Of a stretch of DNA of 64,000 nucleotides, positions 46,292 through 55,060 are shown piece by piece (the stretch's first letter is position 1; every line of letters starts with the position of its first letter). The DNA is from Ga0077555 sp046154645. Lineage in GTDB: Bacteria > Pseudomonadota > Alphaproteobacteria > Rhizobiales > Hyphomicrobiaceae. Location of the stretch: the NCBI GenBank assembly GCA_046154645.1, contig JBJXDZ010000009.1, forward strand, positions 62,001-126,000, read 5' to 3'. The notes below the pieces were generated by a model that searched no databases, was not told the origin of the DNA, and saw only the letters and a list, made by a program, of their open reading frames with translations. A program made the position numbers and the translations under genes.

Positions 46292-46750
46292 ATGTCACCG
46301 GAAGAAGAGCTGAAATCCATGGGTCTGGCGCTGCCGAAGGTGCCGACACCCGTTGCCAACTATGTGCCATTCAAACTGGACGGCCGCACGATCTACTGCT
46401 CGGGCCAAGGACCGAGGAAGCCGGACGGCTCGGTCTATGTCGGCAAAGTCGGGAAGGACTACACGGTCGAGCAAGCCTATGAACACGCCAAGCTCGTCGG
46501 CCTCGGTCTGCTGGCCGCGGCCAAGATGGCGGCCGGTGATCTCGCCAAGGTTGAGGTGATCAAGCTGCTCGGCATGGTCAATGGCGTACCGGAATTCGGC
46601 GACCAGCCGAAGGTGATCAACGGCTGCTCGGACCTGTTCGTCGCAGTCCTCGGCGATCGCGGCCGCCATGCCCGCTCGGCCGTCGGCATGGGTTCATTGC
46701 CCAACAATATGTCGGTTGAGATCGAAGCGATCATGCGCATCGTCGATTGA
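46292..46750 (+). CDS. RidA/YjgF family protein
   Basis: A 152-residue RidA-superfamily protein of the longer branch, starting SPEEELKSMGLALPKVPTPVANY. The family blocks YCSGQGP, ARSAVGMGSLPNNMSVEIEAI are present, with the conserved arginine of RidA enamine deaminases in HARSAVG. Classical RidA hydrolyses 2-aminoacrylate-type enamines; longer members may act on other imines. AGAGGAG about ten bases upstream supports ATG 46292. An SDR gene follows after 66 bases on the same strand. Confidence 0.9.
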   Translation: MSPEEELKSMGLALPKVPTPVANYVPFKLDGRTIYCSGQGPRKPDGSVYVGKVGKDYTVEQAYEHAKLVGLGLLAAAKMAAGDLAKVEVIKLLGMVNGVPEFGDQPKVINGCSDLFVAVLGDRGRHARSAVGMGSLPNNMSVEIEAIMRIVD

Positions 46751-46816
46751 GTGAGCAAACGGGGCTAACTGACAAGGTTGCCCCCACACTCGCGCTGCAA
46801 ACCGAGGAACGAGCCA

Positions 46817-47587
46817 ATGCCCGACACGCCTTTTCGTCTCGACGGAAAATCCGCCATCGTGGTCGGCGCCGGCCTCGGGATCGGCCGCGCCATTGCCGAA
46901 ACGTTCGCGGCAGCCGGCGCCCAAGTTGCCTGTCTCGATATCGATGAGGCGGGCGCCGGCGCTACGGCCGCGGCGATCGTCAAGGCCGGGCGGCGGGCAA
47001 TCGCGCATCGTTGCGATGTCACGAGCGAGGCAAGCATCAACGATGCTGTGAAGGCAGCGCTGGTTGCGCACGGTGCCCCGCGGGTACTGGTCAACGGCGC
47101 GGCGGCCCGTGAGCCGACCGGCACCATCCTGGAGTTGGCGCCCGCGGACTGGAACCGCTCCCTGGCCATCAATCTCACCGGCGCCTATCTCATGAGCCGT
47201 GCTGTCATCCCGTCCATGTCGGCGGCCGGTGGCGGCAGCATCATTCACATTGCTTCGCAGATGGGCCGCGTCGGAGCTGCGGGCCGGTCAGTCTATTGCG
47301 CCACCAAGGGCGCGCTGATTCAACTCGCCAAGGTGATGGCGGTCGATCACGCCCTCGACAATATCCGGGTCAACACGCTGTCGCCGGGCGCCATCGAAAC
47401 GGAGCGCGTTTCTTTCCGCTACGGCAGCATGGCGGATGCACGCGCCCATGCCGTGCCGAAGCACCCGATCGGACGTCTGGGCCAGGCAACGGAAATAGCC
47501 CGGGCGGCGCTCTATCTGGCGAGCGACGCCTCGAGCTTCATGACCGGCTCGGACCTGTTGATCGATGGCGGTTACACCGCCGTCTGA
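46817..47587 (+). CDS. SDR family oxidoreductase
   Basis: A 256-residue classical SDR. The cofactor loop is VVGAGLGIGRA (a variant of TGxxxGxG). CLDIDEAG places an acidic residue after strand 2, which favours NAD. The catalytic YxxxK is YCATK, and the C-terminal DLLIDGGYTAV is standard. The usual NNAG is replaced by NGAA, so one structural asparagine is retained and one is lost. GAGGAACGAG precedes ATG 46817. It may be co-transcribed with the RidA gene. Substrate is unknown. Confidence 0.9.
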   Translation: MPDTPFRLDGKSAIVVGAGLGIGRAIAETFAAAGAQVACLDIDEAGAGATAAAIVKAGRRAIAHRCDVTSEASINDAVKAALVAHGAPRVLVNGAAAREPTGTILELAPADWNRSLAINLTGAYLMSRAVIPSMSAAGGGSIIHIASQMGRVGAAGRSVYCATKGALIQLAKVMAVDHALDNIRVNTLSPGAIETERVSFRYGSMADARAHAVPKHPIGRLGQATEIARAALYLASDASSFMTGSDLLIDGGYTAV

Positions 47588-47616
47588 CCGGCCAAGTCGC
47601 TGTTCGCCTCAGGCTC

Positions 47617-47635
47617 GGGGAGCGCGAGTCTCCCC
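47617..47635. terminator. Possible hairpin between convergent genes
   Basis: GGGGAG (47617-47622) pairs with CTCCCC (47630-47635) across a seven-base loop, in the 58-base gap between the converging SDR and pilus-domain genes. The stem is only six base pairs and neither strand has a real T-run, so its role as a terminator is weakly supported. Confidence 0.3.
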
Positions 47636-47645
47636 ACCATCTTCG

Positions 47646-48161
47646 TTACTGGTTGCCACCCTGAGCGGCACCGGTCTCGACGTTGCCTTCGGTGAACTTG
47701 ATCTTGCGTTCAGACATACGACCGACGGCCTCGAAGTAGGTTGGATCATCGCCAACAACCATCGAAGGATTGCAGTTCGGCGCGCAGTTGTAGCTCTCGC
47801 GCTTGATGCCCTTCTGCACGTTGACGACCCTCACCTCTTCGCGGATCACCATAACGCGCTGGTCCATGATCACGTTGCGCTCCGCATCAAGGGCGATGAC
47901 GTTGGTGACGCCGAAGGTCTTCCCGGTGACGACCAGCAGGTTGTTGGCCTGGACCGTGACGTCCGCAATCGTCGGGTTGCCGATGATGATTTCCGATACC
48001 GGGCGCGGCAGACGCAGCAATTGCGATTGATCGTACTTCACGATCAGCTCCTGCGCCTTGGCGCTGGAGAGCGGAATGACGACGAATAGGCTGGCAGCAA
48101 AGCCCAGCGTGAAAGCGAGCGCGCGCGAGGAAAGAAGGCGCGAAAGGGCGGGGATCGACAT
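47646..48161 (-). CDS. Pilus/secretin N-terminal domain protein (orphan)
   Basis: A 171-residue exported protein with a signal peptide (about residues 1-36, cleavage near AKA before QELIVKY). It then has the domain found at the N-terminus of CpaC/T2SS-type secretins: YDQSQLLRLPRPVSEIIIGNPTIADVTV and VTGKTFGVTNVIALD. The beta-barrel secretin part is missing, and no cpa or tad genes are nearby. It ends with a short segment holding two cysteines (CAPNC) and a polar tail. AGGAGC precedes ATG 48161. It may be a stand-alone periplasmic adaptor. Confidence 0.85.
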   Translation of the reverse strand: MSIPALSRLLSSRALAFTLGFAASLFVVIPLSSAKAQELIVKYDQSQLLRLPRPVSEIIIGNPTIADVTVQANNLLVVTGKTFGVTNVIALDAERNVIMDQRVMVIREEVRVVNVQKGIKRESYNCAPNCNPSMVVGDDPTYFEAVGRMSERKIKFTEGNVETGAAQGGNQ

Positions 48162-48304
48162 CGGGATTGCTCCTGGGCTCCATACAAGCTCCCCGGCATT
48201 AGGCCAGCAATTCGTAAATGAAGTGCAAACGCGTTCCCCGGCATGGTGCCAGATCGGCACATGGTCCTGATGGGCAGCGCCGGACTTGCAGAATCAACTC
48301 GGCC

Positions 48305-49162
48305 TCAACGGCTCACGGCCCGCATGGTGTCGGCAAAGCGGTCGAGCACAGGCAGCACCTCGTCTGCCTTGGCTGCCTTCAGGGCCAGAATTACGGCATG
48401 GATACCGGCATCGCGATAGCGACGGATGAGATCGGCGTCGTCCTTGATGCCGTAGACGGTCACCGGCAAGGTCTTGGCATCGCGGCCAGCCACAGCCAGC
48501 ATCTTGTTGTACTCGGGTAGCACGTCGAGCAATTCCCCGTAGTTGGGGCGGCGAGCATGCGGCAACCAGCCGTCGCCATATGCGATCGCGCGCCGCGCCC
48601 CGAACGGAAACGCACCGCCGATGATCACCGGCGGATGCGGCTTCTGCACCGGCTTCGGCCACGTCATCATGGGCGGGAATTTGACGTACTTGCCGTCGAA
48701 TTCCGGCTTCGATTTGGTCCAGATGGCACGCATGGCCTCGACGCGTTCGCGCATCAGCTCGAACCGGCCCTTGAAATCCGTGGTGCCGTGGTCAGCCATC
48801 TCCTCCGCGTTCCAGCCTGCCCCGACCCCGAACAGGAATCGGCCACCGGAGATCAGATCGAGGCTTGCCACCGATTTGGCAGTTTGGATGGGGTCGCGCT
48901 GGACCACGAGGCAAATGCCGGTGCCGATCTTTAGCGATCTCGTGGCCACCGCGGCCGCCGACAGCGTCACGAATGGGTCCATGACGTCGTAGTACTGCTT
49001 TGGCAGGTCGCCTCCCTGCGGAAACGGCGAGGCCCTCGACAGTGGAATGTGCGAGTGCTCCGGCGCCCATACGGAATGAAACCCGCGCTCCTCGAGCGCC
49101 TTGGCGAGCTCAGCAGGACCCATCGAGTAGTCGGTGAAGAACATCGACGCGCCGAATTCCAT
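48305..49162 (-). CDS. Luciferase-like (LLM class) flavin-dependent oxidoreductase
   Basis: A 285-residue luciferase-like monooxygenase-fold protein. Recognisable blocks are MEFGASMFFTDYSMGPAELA, SVWAPEHSHIP, VASLDLISGGRFLFGVGAGWN and PPVIIGGAFPFGARRAIAYGDGW. These resemble the TIGR03619 group, often called F420-dependent by analogy with actinobacteria. In an alphaproteobacterium the cofactor may be F420 or FMN; it cannot be decided here. AGAGGAG seven bases before ATG 49162 supports the start. It lies just beyond the end of the polysaccharide-export cassette but shows no link to it. Confidence 0.9.
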   Translation of the reverse strand: MEFGASMFFTDYSMGPAELAKALEERGFHSVWAPEHSHIPLSRASPFPQGGDLPKQYYDVMDPFVTLSAAAVATRSLKIGTGICLVVQRDPIQTAKSVASLDLISGGRFLFGVGAGWNAEEMADHGTTDFKGRFELMRERVEAMRAIWTKSKPEFDGKYVKFPPMMTWPKPVQKPHPPVIIGGAFPFGARRAIAYGDGWLPHARRPNYGELLDVLPEYNKMLAVAGRDAKTLPVTVYGIKDDADLIRRYRDAGIHAVILALKAAKADEVLPVLDRFADTMRAVSR

Positions 49163-49307
49163 GGGATGGCTCCTCTGGCTTTGTCGCCGCGACTTGACCC
49201 GAGACGGGACCGCGACCTGTGCCAAGACAATCGTCACCCAGGATGTGGCGTTGCGCAAGCGGCTGTCCGCATTCCGGCTGACGGACCACCGCGGAAATCG
49301 GCGCCTG

Positions 49308-51566
49308 TCAGGCGGCTTTGCGGGGCTGGGCCGCGCTGCGGTCGCGTTTCACGTTCTGCCCATAGCCGAACGAACGCGCATGCTCGATTACATCGACCTG
49401 ATTGATGACGGCACCGGCGAGCTTGCCGCCGTTGGCGCCGAGCAAATGGATGGCCCGGCGGATCAGCTGGCGAGGTGTTTTGCCCCAGGTCGTCACCAAT
49501 ACGATCTGGTCGGCATGGTCAGCGAGAATGCGGGCATCGACCACCGGCAGCAGGGGCGCTGCGTCGATGATTATGGTATCGAAGTGGGTCTTCAGGCGGG
49601 CGATGCGCTGCCCGAACCCGGGCGCGTCCAGGGCCTGCACCGGCGACATTGACGGTGCGATCTGGCCGCCCCCGCCCGCACCGAGCACCACCAGCCCAGT
49701 GGTCGCGTCGCGCATCAAATAGCCTTCGAATGGATGCCCACGGGCGATCGCGTCGAGCAGCCCGGGCGCCCGGTCGAGGCCAAGCTGCTGCGACAGGGAG
49801 CTGCGCCGTACGTCGGCATCGATCAGCAGCGTGCGCACGCCCTGGGTCGCTAGCTGATAGGCGAGGTTGGCGGCCAGCAGCGTCTTGCCTTCGTTGGGTA
49901 ACGCCGATGTGATGAGGATGACCCGCGGATTGGGGTCATGGCGGCGAATGTCGATCGAATGCCGCGCTGTCCGCAGCGATTCCGCAAACACGCCGTCCGG
50001 CACAACGATGGCGGCGCGAATGGCGGTGTCTGGCGTGTCGAAGCCATCTGAGCGGCGTTTCAGCAGCGGCACCGAGGCCAGATGCGCGATGCCCAACGCC
50101 TCTTCGATATCTTCCGGTCGCCGCAGGCCCGGACTGGCGAACTCAAGCAGCAAAGCCAAGCCAAAACCGCAAGCCAGGCCGGCGAGCACGCCGAGTCCTG
50201 TCAATTGCATGCGCTTTGGCGACGCGACGTTCAACGGCACGTCTGCCCGCTCGACGATGCGCGAATCGGCCACTTGCAGATCCGCAGTTTCTGCCGTCTG
50301 CTTGTAGCGCGAGAGGAACGCCTCGAAGACCTGCTTCGACGTCAAGGCCTCGCGCTCCAGCTCCTTGAGGAGGACAGCGGCATCCTTCGAGATCACTTGC
50401 TGATCCTTGAGGCCGCCGAGGCTCTGGGCCAGCGCCCGTTCACGTTCGGCGGCGACGCGAAATTCGGTTTCCAGGTTCGAGACAATTTTGTCGACCTCGA
50501 CAGCCAGTTGCATCTCGATATCGGCCACCTCGGCCCGCGCCCGCACCATCTCGGGATGCTTCGGGCCGTACTTGGTCAGCAACTCGGCTTCCCGCCGTGT
50601 CGCCTTCACCAATTGATCCTTGAACAGGCGGATGGTCGGGCTCTGCAGCACATCGGCGATGCTGTTGCGATGCTGGCCCTTCTTCAGCATCTCGTGCACC
50701 TGCTCGTAGCGGGCCTTGGTCTCCGCGGTGTGATTGCGAGCGATAACAGTTTGCTCCATCAGCCGCGCCAGCTGCTTCTCGGACAGAAGCTGGCCTTCGG
50801 CATCGAAGATGTTGTGCTCGGCCTTGAACGCTGCCACCCGCCGTTCGGCGTCATAGACCTTCTGGCGCAAACCCTCGAGCTTCTGCTCGAGCAGCTCGGT
50901 GGCCTGTCCCGTGGCCTTGACCTTGGCCGCAAGCTGCTCCTTCAGATAAACCTCGAGCAAAGTATTCGCCACACGCGCGGCCAACACCGGCTCGCCAGCC
51001 GAGAACTTGACCTCGATGAGGAGCGTGTTGCGCACGCGCCCGACCTTGAGCCGCTTTTCGAAGGCCGAGACCAGTTCGTCCCGCTCAGGCGCCAGGCCGC
51101 CCGGCTGGTCGTTGTTGGCGAGTACGACGCCTTCCAACGTTGGCCGCGGCCGCTCGGCCGGAACCACGATATCATTGGCCAGGCCAACCCGCCGCAACAG
51201 GCTCTGAATCAAGGTTGGTCGCGTGAAATCGGGATGCGAGCGCAACTCGAGCGCATCGATAACCTTGAGCAGGATCGTCTTCGAGTGCAGCACCTCAACT
51301 TCACTCTCGACCGTCGACTGGTCCGCCTTGAGATCCGAGATGACGTTTTCGAGGTTGACGATGGTTTTTTTGCGCGGATCGATCTGCACGGTCGCCGCTG
51401 CCTCATAGCGCGACGGCAGGCTATAGGCGACGACAGCGGCCACGAGGCCGAGCGCCATCGTGCAACCGGCAATGACGAGCCAACGCCGACGCATGAGGCC
51501 GATCAGGTCGCCAAGCGCGAACCCGCCTCCTCCTTCGTCATCGTCGTTGTCGATACGGCTTGCCAT
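49308..51566 (-). CDS. Polysaccharide co-polymerase/tyrosine autokinase (Wzc-like)
   Basis: A 752-residue inner-membrane protein. The Wzz-type chain-length domain lies between two membrane helices (about 29-50 and 455-476), with a long periplasmic coiled coil. The cytoplasmic BY-kinase domain follows, with Walker A SALPNEGKT (K561), Walker A' LLIDADVRR (D583, D585) and Walker B IIIDAAP. The C-terminal tail has a single tyrosine (Y735) and then a basic stretch, so the usual autophosphorylated tyrosine cluster is missing. It is the third gene of the export cassette, ten bases after the beta-barrel gene. Confidence 0.93.
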   Translation of the reverse strand: MASRIDNDDDEGGGGFALGDLIGLMRRRWLVIAGCTMALGLVAAVVAYSLPSRYEAAATVQIDPRKKTIVNLENVISDLKADQSTVESEVEVLHSKTILLKVIDALELRSHPDFTRPTLIQSLLRRVGLANDIVVPAERPRPTLEGVVLANNDQPGGLAPERDELVSAFEKRLKVGRVRNTLLIEVKFSAGEPVLAARVANTLLEVYLKEQLAAKVKATGQATELLEQKLEGLRQKVYDAERRVAAFKAEHNIFDAEGQLLSEKQLARLMEQTVIARNHTAETKARYEQVHEMLKKGQHRNSIADVLQSPTIRLFKDQLVKATRREAELLTKYGPKHPEMVRARAEVADIEMQLAVEVDKIVSNLETEFRVAAERERALAQSLGGLKDQQVISKDAAVLLKELEREALTSKQVFEAFLSRYKQTAETADLQVADSRIVERADVPLNVASPKRMQLTGLGVLAGLACGFGLALLLEFASPGLRRPEDIEEALGIAHLASVPLLKRRSDGFDTPDTAIRAAIVVPDGVFAESLRTARHSIDIRRHDPNPRVILITSALPNEGKTLLAANLAYQLATQGVRTLLIDADVRRSSLSQQLGLDRAPGLLDAIARGHPFEGYLMRDATTGLVVLGAGGGGQIAPSMSPVQALDAPGFGQRIARLKTHFDTIIIDAAPLLPVVDARILADHADQIVLVTTWGKTPRQLIRRAIHLLGANGGKLAGAVINQVDVIEHARSFGYGQNVKRDRSAAQPRKAA

Positions 51567-51576
51567 GGGTTCTCGA

Positions 51577-52983
51577 TCAGAATTTCAGTTTCGCGCCAAC
51601 CGTCACAACGTTGCGATTGAGGTCGTTCTCGGCGATGTTGGAATCGCGCACAAAGTGCTCATACGACATGTTGAGCAGCCAGTTCTTGGATAGGAACCAG
51701 TCGACGCCGACGCGCCCGACATAGATGCGGTCCCGGCGGCTGTTGCCGATGTACTCGTGATCCTTGATATCGCCGTTGAGCGACAGGACGACGTTGTGCC
51801 AAACCTCGTAATCGAGCCGCGTCTTGAAGGCTGTCTCAACCAGGCCGCTGGAGTCGAGCTCCGTCGTACCAGAGATAGCGCGGCGCGCCGTGGCGTAGAA
51901 GGTGATGTGCTGGGTCGGCAGCCACTGCACTTCGGCCTCGGTCAGGAGCGACCTGATGCTGGCGAGGTTTGATTGGTCGAAGTCGCGGATGCCGTAACCG
52001 CCGAGCAGACGCCAACGCAGCAGTGGATTGGCCTCGCCGTAGAGTCCCGCCAGCGCTTCGTAGCCGTAGGCGTCGCGATCCAACGTCGTGGTGCCGTGAT
52101 TGAGCTGGCGCAGGCCGCGCAACTTGCCGATCACCTCGTAGCCGGGCGAGAAGCGATAGCCGGCTCGCACCTCGGTGCTGGCCGTGCGCATATCGGCGGC
52201 ATCGTGGTTGAGCTTGATGCCATTGCCCGCGGTCGCGTCCTGATAGTCGAGGCTCTCAAAGGTGGTGCTGACCGTGCCGTAGAAGCGGCCGGCGTCACGG
52301 GTGAGGCCGATGCTGGCGCGATGCTCCTGGAATGGGACCAGCTGACGCGCGAATGTCGGCGAGAATGGATCGAGTTGATCGGAGTGATCGAGCCGAGAGA
52401 GCACGCTCATGGACAATGTGTGCGCATGGTCGAAGTGCAGCGCCGCCCCGGCCTTGATGTGCGCATTCACGTGATCCTGGCTGCTGTGCTCGAAGTGCTC
52501 CACAATCTTGCCGCCAAGCGACAAGTCGAAAGCATGCCGCGGCAACTGCGAGACGACGCGCAAGCCCGGGGTGACTTCGGCCTTGAAGTCCGACTGGCGA
52601 TTGCGGTTCGAGAGCAGGACGTTGTCGTCGAACACCAGCGCCGTGCCGACAGTCGGAAAGAACAACAGGTTGCCCGAGCGAATGCCCTCTGGCTGGAACA
52701 GCTTGCGATCGCGATCGGCGACGCGCTCAGCCCCGTATTTCTTGATGTTGTCGTAGTCCTTCAGCCGCTCGCGATAGGCGATCGTCTCCTCGCTGCGGTC
52801 GCCGCTGGAGCCAAGATCGAGCGCGCGCGCCGGCGCCATCGGCACGGCCGAAATCAACGCCGTCGTCCACATGCCCGAAATGGCCGACCATAGCTTCAGC
52901 GGTGTCGCCAGCCAGTTGCGCCGGCGCTGCCCGGTTGAAACCAGGTGTTCGGAGTGATCCGCACATGCCGCGAACGTTGCCAT
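51577..52983 (-). CDS. Outer-membrane beta-barrel protein of the polysaccharide cassette
   Basis: A 468-residue exported protein resembling the BBP2-type outer-membrane beta-barrels that accompany exopolysaccharide genes. A long basic leader and hydrophobic segment (about 24-53, ending AVPMAPARA) act as signal peptide. After a short charged linker come repeated amphipathic strands. The final residues (VVTVGAKLKF) end with the phenylalanine typical of outer-membrane barrels. Its ATG overlaps the stop of the Wza-like gene (TGATG), so they are co-translated. It probably contributes the outer-membrane exit or anchors the polymer. Confidence 0.87.
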   Translation of the reverse strand: MATFAACADHSEHLVSTGQRRRNWLATPLKLWSAISGMWTTALISAVPMAPARALDLGSSGDRSEETIAYRERLKDYDNIKKYGAERVADRDRKLFQPEGIRSGNLLFFPTVGTALVFDDNVLLSNRNRQSDFKAEVTPGLRVVSQLPRHAFDLSLGGKIVEHFEHSSQDHVNAHIKAGAALHFDHAHTLSMSVLSRLDHSDQLDPFSPTFARQLVPFQEHRASIGLTRDAGRFYGTVSTTFESLDYQDATAGNGIKLNHDAADMRTASTEVRAGYRFSPGYEVIGKLRGLRQLNHGTTTLDRDAYGYEALAGLYGEANPLLRWRLLGGYGIRDFDQSNLASIRSLLTEAEVQWLPTQHITFYATARRAISGTTELDSSGLVETAFKTRLDYEVWHNVVLSLNGDIKDHEYIGNSRRDRIYVGRVGVDWFLSKNWLLNMSYEHFVRDSNIAENDLNRNVVTVGAKLKF

Positions 52984-53588
52984 CAGAAAAAGCGCTCCGG
53001 CACGCGAATGTTATCGCCGGGCATCACCATCACACTGCTGGGCAAATCGATGCGGATCTCACGCGGATCGTCCTCGCGTGTGACCAGCACGTAGCTCTGG
53101 TTAGCGCGGTAGGTATAGCCGCCTGCCACAGCGATGGCGTCGCGAATCTTGAGGCCGTGCTTGAACGCGAACTCGCCGCCGGATTTGACTTCGCCGTGCA
53201 CAAACACCGCCCGGTAGGTCAACACCTCGACCGACACTTTCGGGTTCTTCAGATAGCCATCCGACAGCCGCCGCACGATGGCATCCTTGAGTCCGGTCGG
53301 GCTGAGCCCTCTGGCCGGAATATCGCCGGCCAGCGGCATGGCAATATGGCCCGCGGCATTGATGTCGAAGTTGCCAGACAGATCCGTTTCACCGAATACG
53401 ATCACCTTGACCTTGTCGCCAACGCCCAAACGATAGACGCGTGGCTCGGCGAGGTTGGCATTGCGTACCGCACTCGGCCGTTCAGTCGCAGAGCCGCTAC
53501 CTTCAGCGCATGCGCCAACCGTCGCGACAACGGCCAGTACGGCCAGGCGCAACAGGTGGGAAGCGAGTGACGTGCAACGCAACGACAT
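52983..53588 (-). CDS. Polysaccharide export lipoprotein (Wza/OPX-like, short)
   Basis: A 201-residue export protein. The signal ends in a lipobox-like VGAC, so the mature protein is probably a lipoprotein. The poly_export domain follows (YRLGVGDKVKVIVFGETDLSG, IAMPLAGDIPARG), then a SLBB-type domain (VFVHGEVKSGGEF, AIAVAGGYTYRAN). It lacks the long C-terminal helix of E. coli Wza, so the outer-membrane pore may be supplied by the adjacent beta-barrel protein. It is the first gene of the three-gene cassette; a 228-base gap upstream leads to the divergent methyltransferase. Confidence 0.9.
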   Translation of the reverse strand: MSLRCTSLASHLLRLAVLAVVATVGACAEGSGSATERPSAVRNANLAEPRVYRLGVGDKVKVIVFGETDLSGNFDINAAGHIAMPLAGDIPARGLSPTGLKDAIVRRLSDGYLKNPKVSVEVLTYRAVFVHGEVKSGGEFAFKHGLKIRDAIAVAGGYTYRANQSYVLVTREDDPREIRIDLPSSVMVMPGDNIRVPERFF

Positions 53589-53816
53589 GAGCACGGTAAC
53601 CGTCCTAGGGACGCGAGGAACACGAACGCCGCCGTCGCCGGCAGGTCTCCTCGCACGACAACCCATAAAGTCGCGGGAACGGTTAAATTCCCCTTAAACA
53701 GGCGCTCACGAACGAGCTTTCCTTGCTTGAGCGGCGCGCCCCACATCAGATGGTTAAGGGCTGCTTCACGCCCTCCCGCTAGTCTCAGCTGACGTGCGTG
53801 CAAGTGGAGCGAAGAC

Positions 53817-54533
53817 ATGACGGCCAGCGCCGATGTCCGAATCGGAAGCGCAGCTTTGGGTGCCGAGGACCGGCGCAGTTGCGGCCCAGCGGCCTATGCG
53901 ACCAAGGATCCGGGCTACTTCGCCGGTGCGCGAGCCGACTTTATCAAGCTGTTGCCGGACAATCCCAACGCCGCCATTCTCGAGATCGGTTGCGGCACAG
54001 GCGCCACTGGGAGGTTGGCGCTGCAGGGTGGCAAGGCCGGCCGCTATGTCGGTGTCGAGCTGTTCGAGGCAGCCGCAGCACAGGCGCGGCGCGTGCTCTC
54101 GGATGTCATTGTCGGGGATATCGAAAAGCTCGAGGTTGAGCTTGCCCCGTGCACCTTCGATGCCCTGATCCTGTCCGAAGTGCTCGAGCATCTGGTCGAT
54201 CCGTGGACCGTCGTCCGCCGGCTTGCCCCACTAATTCGCCCGGGTGGCAAGGTACTGGCCAGCTCGCCCAACGTCGCTCACCGCCGCGTCGTGCTTGAAC
54301 TGCTGCGCGGCCGCTTCGACCTCGCCGACCAGGGCGTCTTCGACCGCACGCACATGCGCTGGTTCACGCCGACGAGCTACCGCGCCATGTTCGAGGCCGC
54401 CGGCATTGCCGTCACCAGCGTCGGCCCGGTAACCCCGTTCTCGACCCGCACGCGGATCCTCTCACGCCTCACCGGCGGTCGTTTTGATCATCTCTTCATG
54501 GTGCAGATCGCACTGATCGGCCACCGCCGCTGA
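53817..54533 (+). CDS. Class I SAM-dependent methyltransferase
   Basis: A 238-residue methyltransferase with the Methyltransf_23/11 pattern. Motif I is ILEIGCGTGATGRLAL, then YVGVELFEAAA, the LSEVLEHLVDPW block and PGGKVLASSPNVAH. The ending FFDRTHMRWFT-like segment (VFDRTHMRWFTPTSY) is common in methyltransferases of surface-glycan loci. GGAG seven bases before ATG 53817 supports the start. It is divergent from the export cassette, so it may O-methylate the exported glycan or its precursor; this is inference. Confidence 0.9.
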   Translation: MTASADVRIGSAALGAEDRRSCGPAAYATKDPGYFAGARADFIKLLPDNPNAAILEIGCGTGATGRLALQGGKAGRYVGVELFEAAAAQARRVLSDVIVGDIEKLEVELAPCTFDALILSEVLEHLVDPWTVVRRLAPLIRPGGKVLASSPNVAHRRVVLELLRGRFDLADQGVFDRTHMRWFTPTSYRAMFEAAGIAVTSVGPVTPFSTRTRILSRLTGGRFDHLFMVQIALIGHRR

Positions 54534-54578
54534 TGCGCTGGCTGCTGGCACAACGCGGCACGCGCCAGCATCCACGCC

Positions 54579-54944
54579 TCACATCCGGAATACGCTGGCC
54601 GCGCCGTGCACGATATCGAATTCGCAGTAGATGCGGTTCGGCTTATCAGTAGCAGTCACGAACAGGTACGGGTTCTTGAACCGCGCATTCCACAGCGCGT
54701 GATCGACCTGCCAGAAATAGACGTCGAGATTGCCTTTGCCGATCACCAGTTTGATGCTTTGCGGCTTGGCCCACGCGCCAGCCGTCACCGCCGTCTGACC
54801 CTTGGCATCTCGCTGGCAGGCGGCAATCGCGCGCTCGCGGTAGGCCGAGATGATGACGTCGTTGGTCGCCGTCCGGAACAGATATTCGTTGTAGCCGACT
54901 TTCGCACCGGCTAGCAGCATGAGCAGCAGGACTATGGCTCGCAT
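54579..54944 (-). CDS. Small exported or membrane-anchored protein, unknown function
   Basis: A 121-residue protein with an N-terminal hydrophobic segment (about residues 2-15, AIVLLLMLLAGAKVGY) that is either a signal anchor or signal peptide. The rest is a small soluble domain with two cysteines (IAACQRDA and IYCEFD) and NPYLFVTATD. I recognise no family. ATG 54944 is chosen because GGGTGGA is five bases upstream; the frame extends to 55064 with no hydrophobic start. It follows the aminotransferase on the same strand after about 116 bases. Confidence 0.65.
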   Translation of the reverse strand: MRAIVLLLMLLAGAKVGYNEYLFRTATNDVIISAYRERAIAACQRDAKGQTAVTAGAWAKPQSIKLVIGKGNLDVYFWQVDHALWNARFKNPYLFVTATDKPNRIYCEFDIVHGAASVFRM

Positions 54945-55060
54945 GAAAATCCACCCGGAACGCCAACCTTCGGCAGGTTCCACCAGTTTTGCTGGAACGT
55001 GGTGAAGAATTCGTTGATGCCGGGCTCGCGCTGCTTCCTCGCCTACCGTCTGCCTGCCCG

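Noticed and set aside
50082..51620. 512-codon plus-strand frame opposite the tyrosine autokinase
   Set aside because: The autokinase on the other strand has Walker motifs and membrane helices; the antisense frame has only leucine/histidine/arginine-rich shadow sequence.
54543..54570. TGCTGGC...GCCAGCA hairpin between convergent genes as a terminator
   Set aside because: Seven-base stem with a 14-base loop and no T-run; too weak to call.
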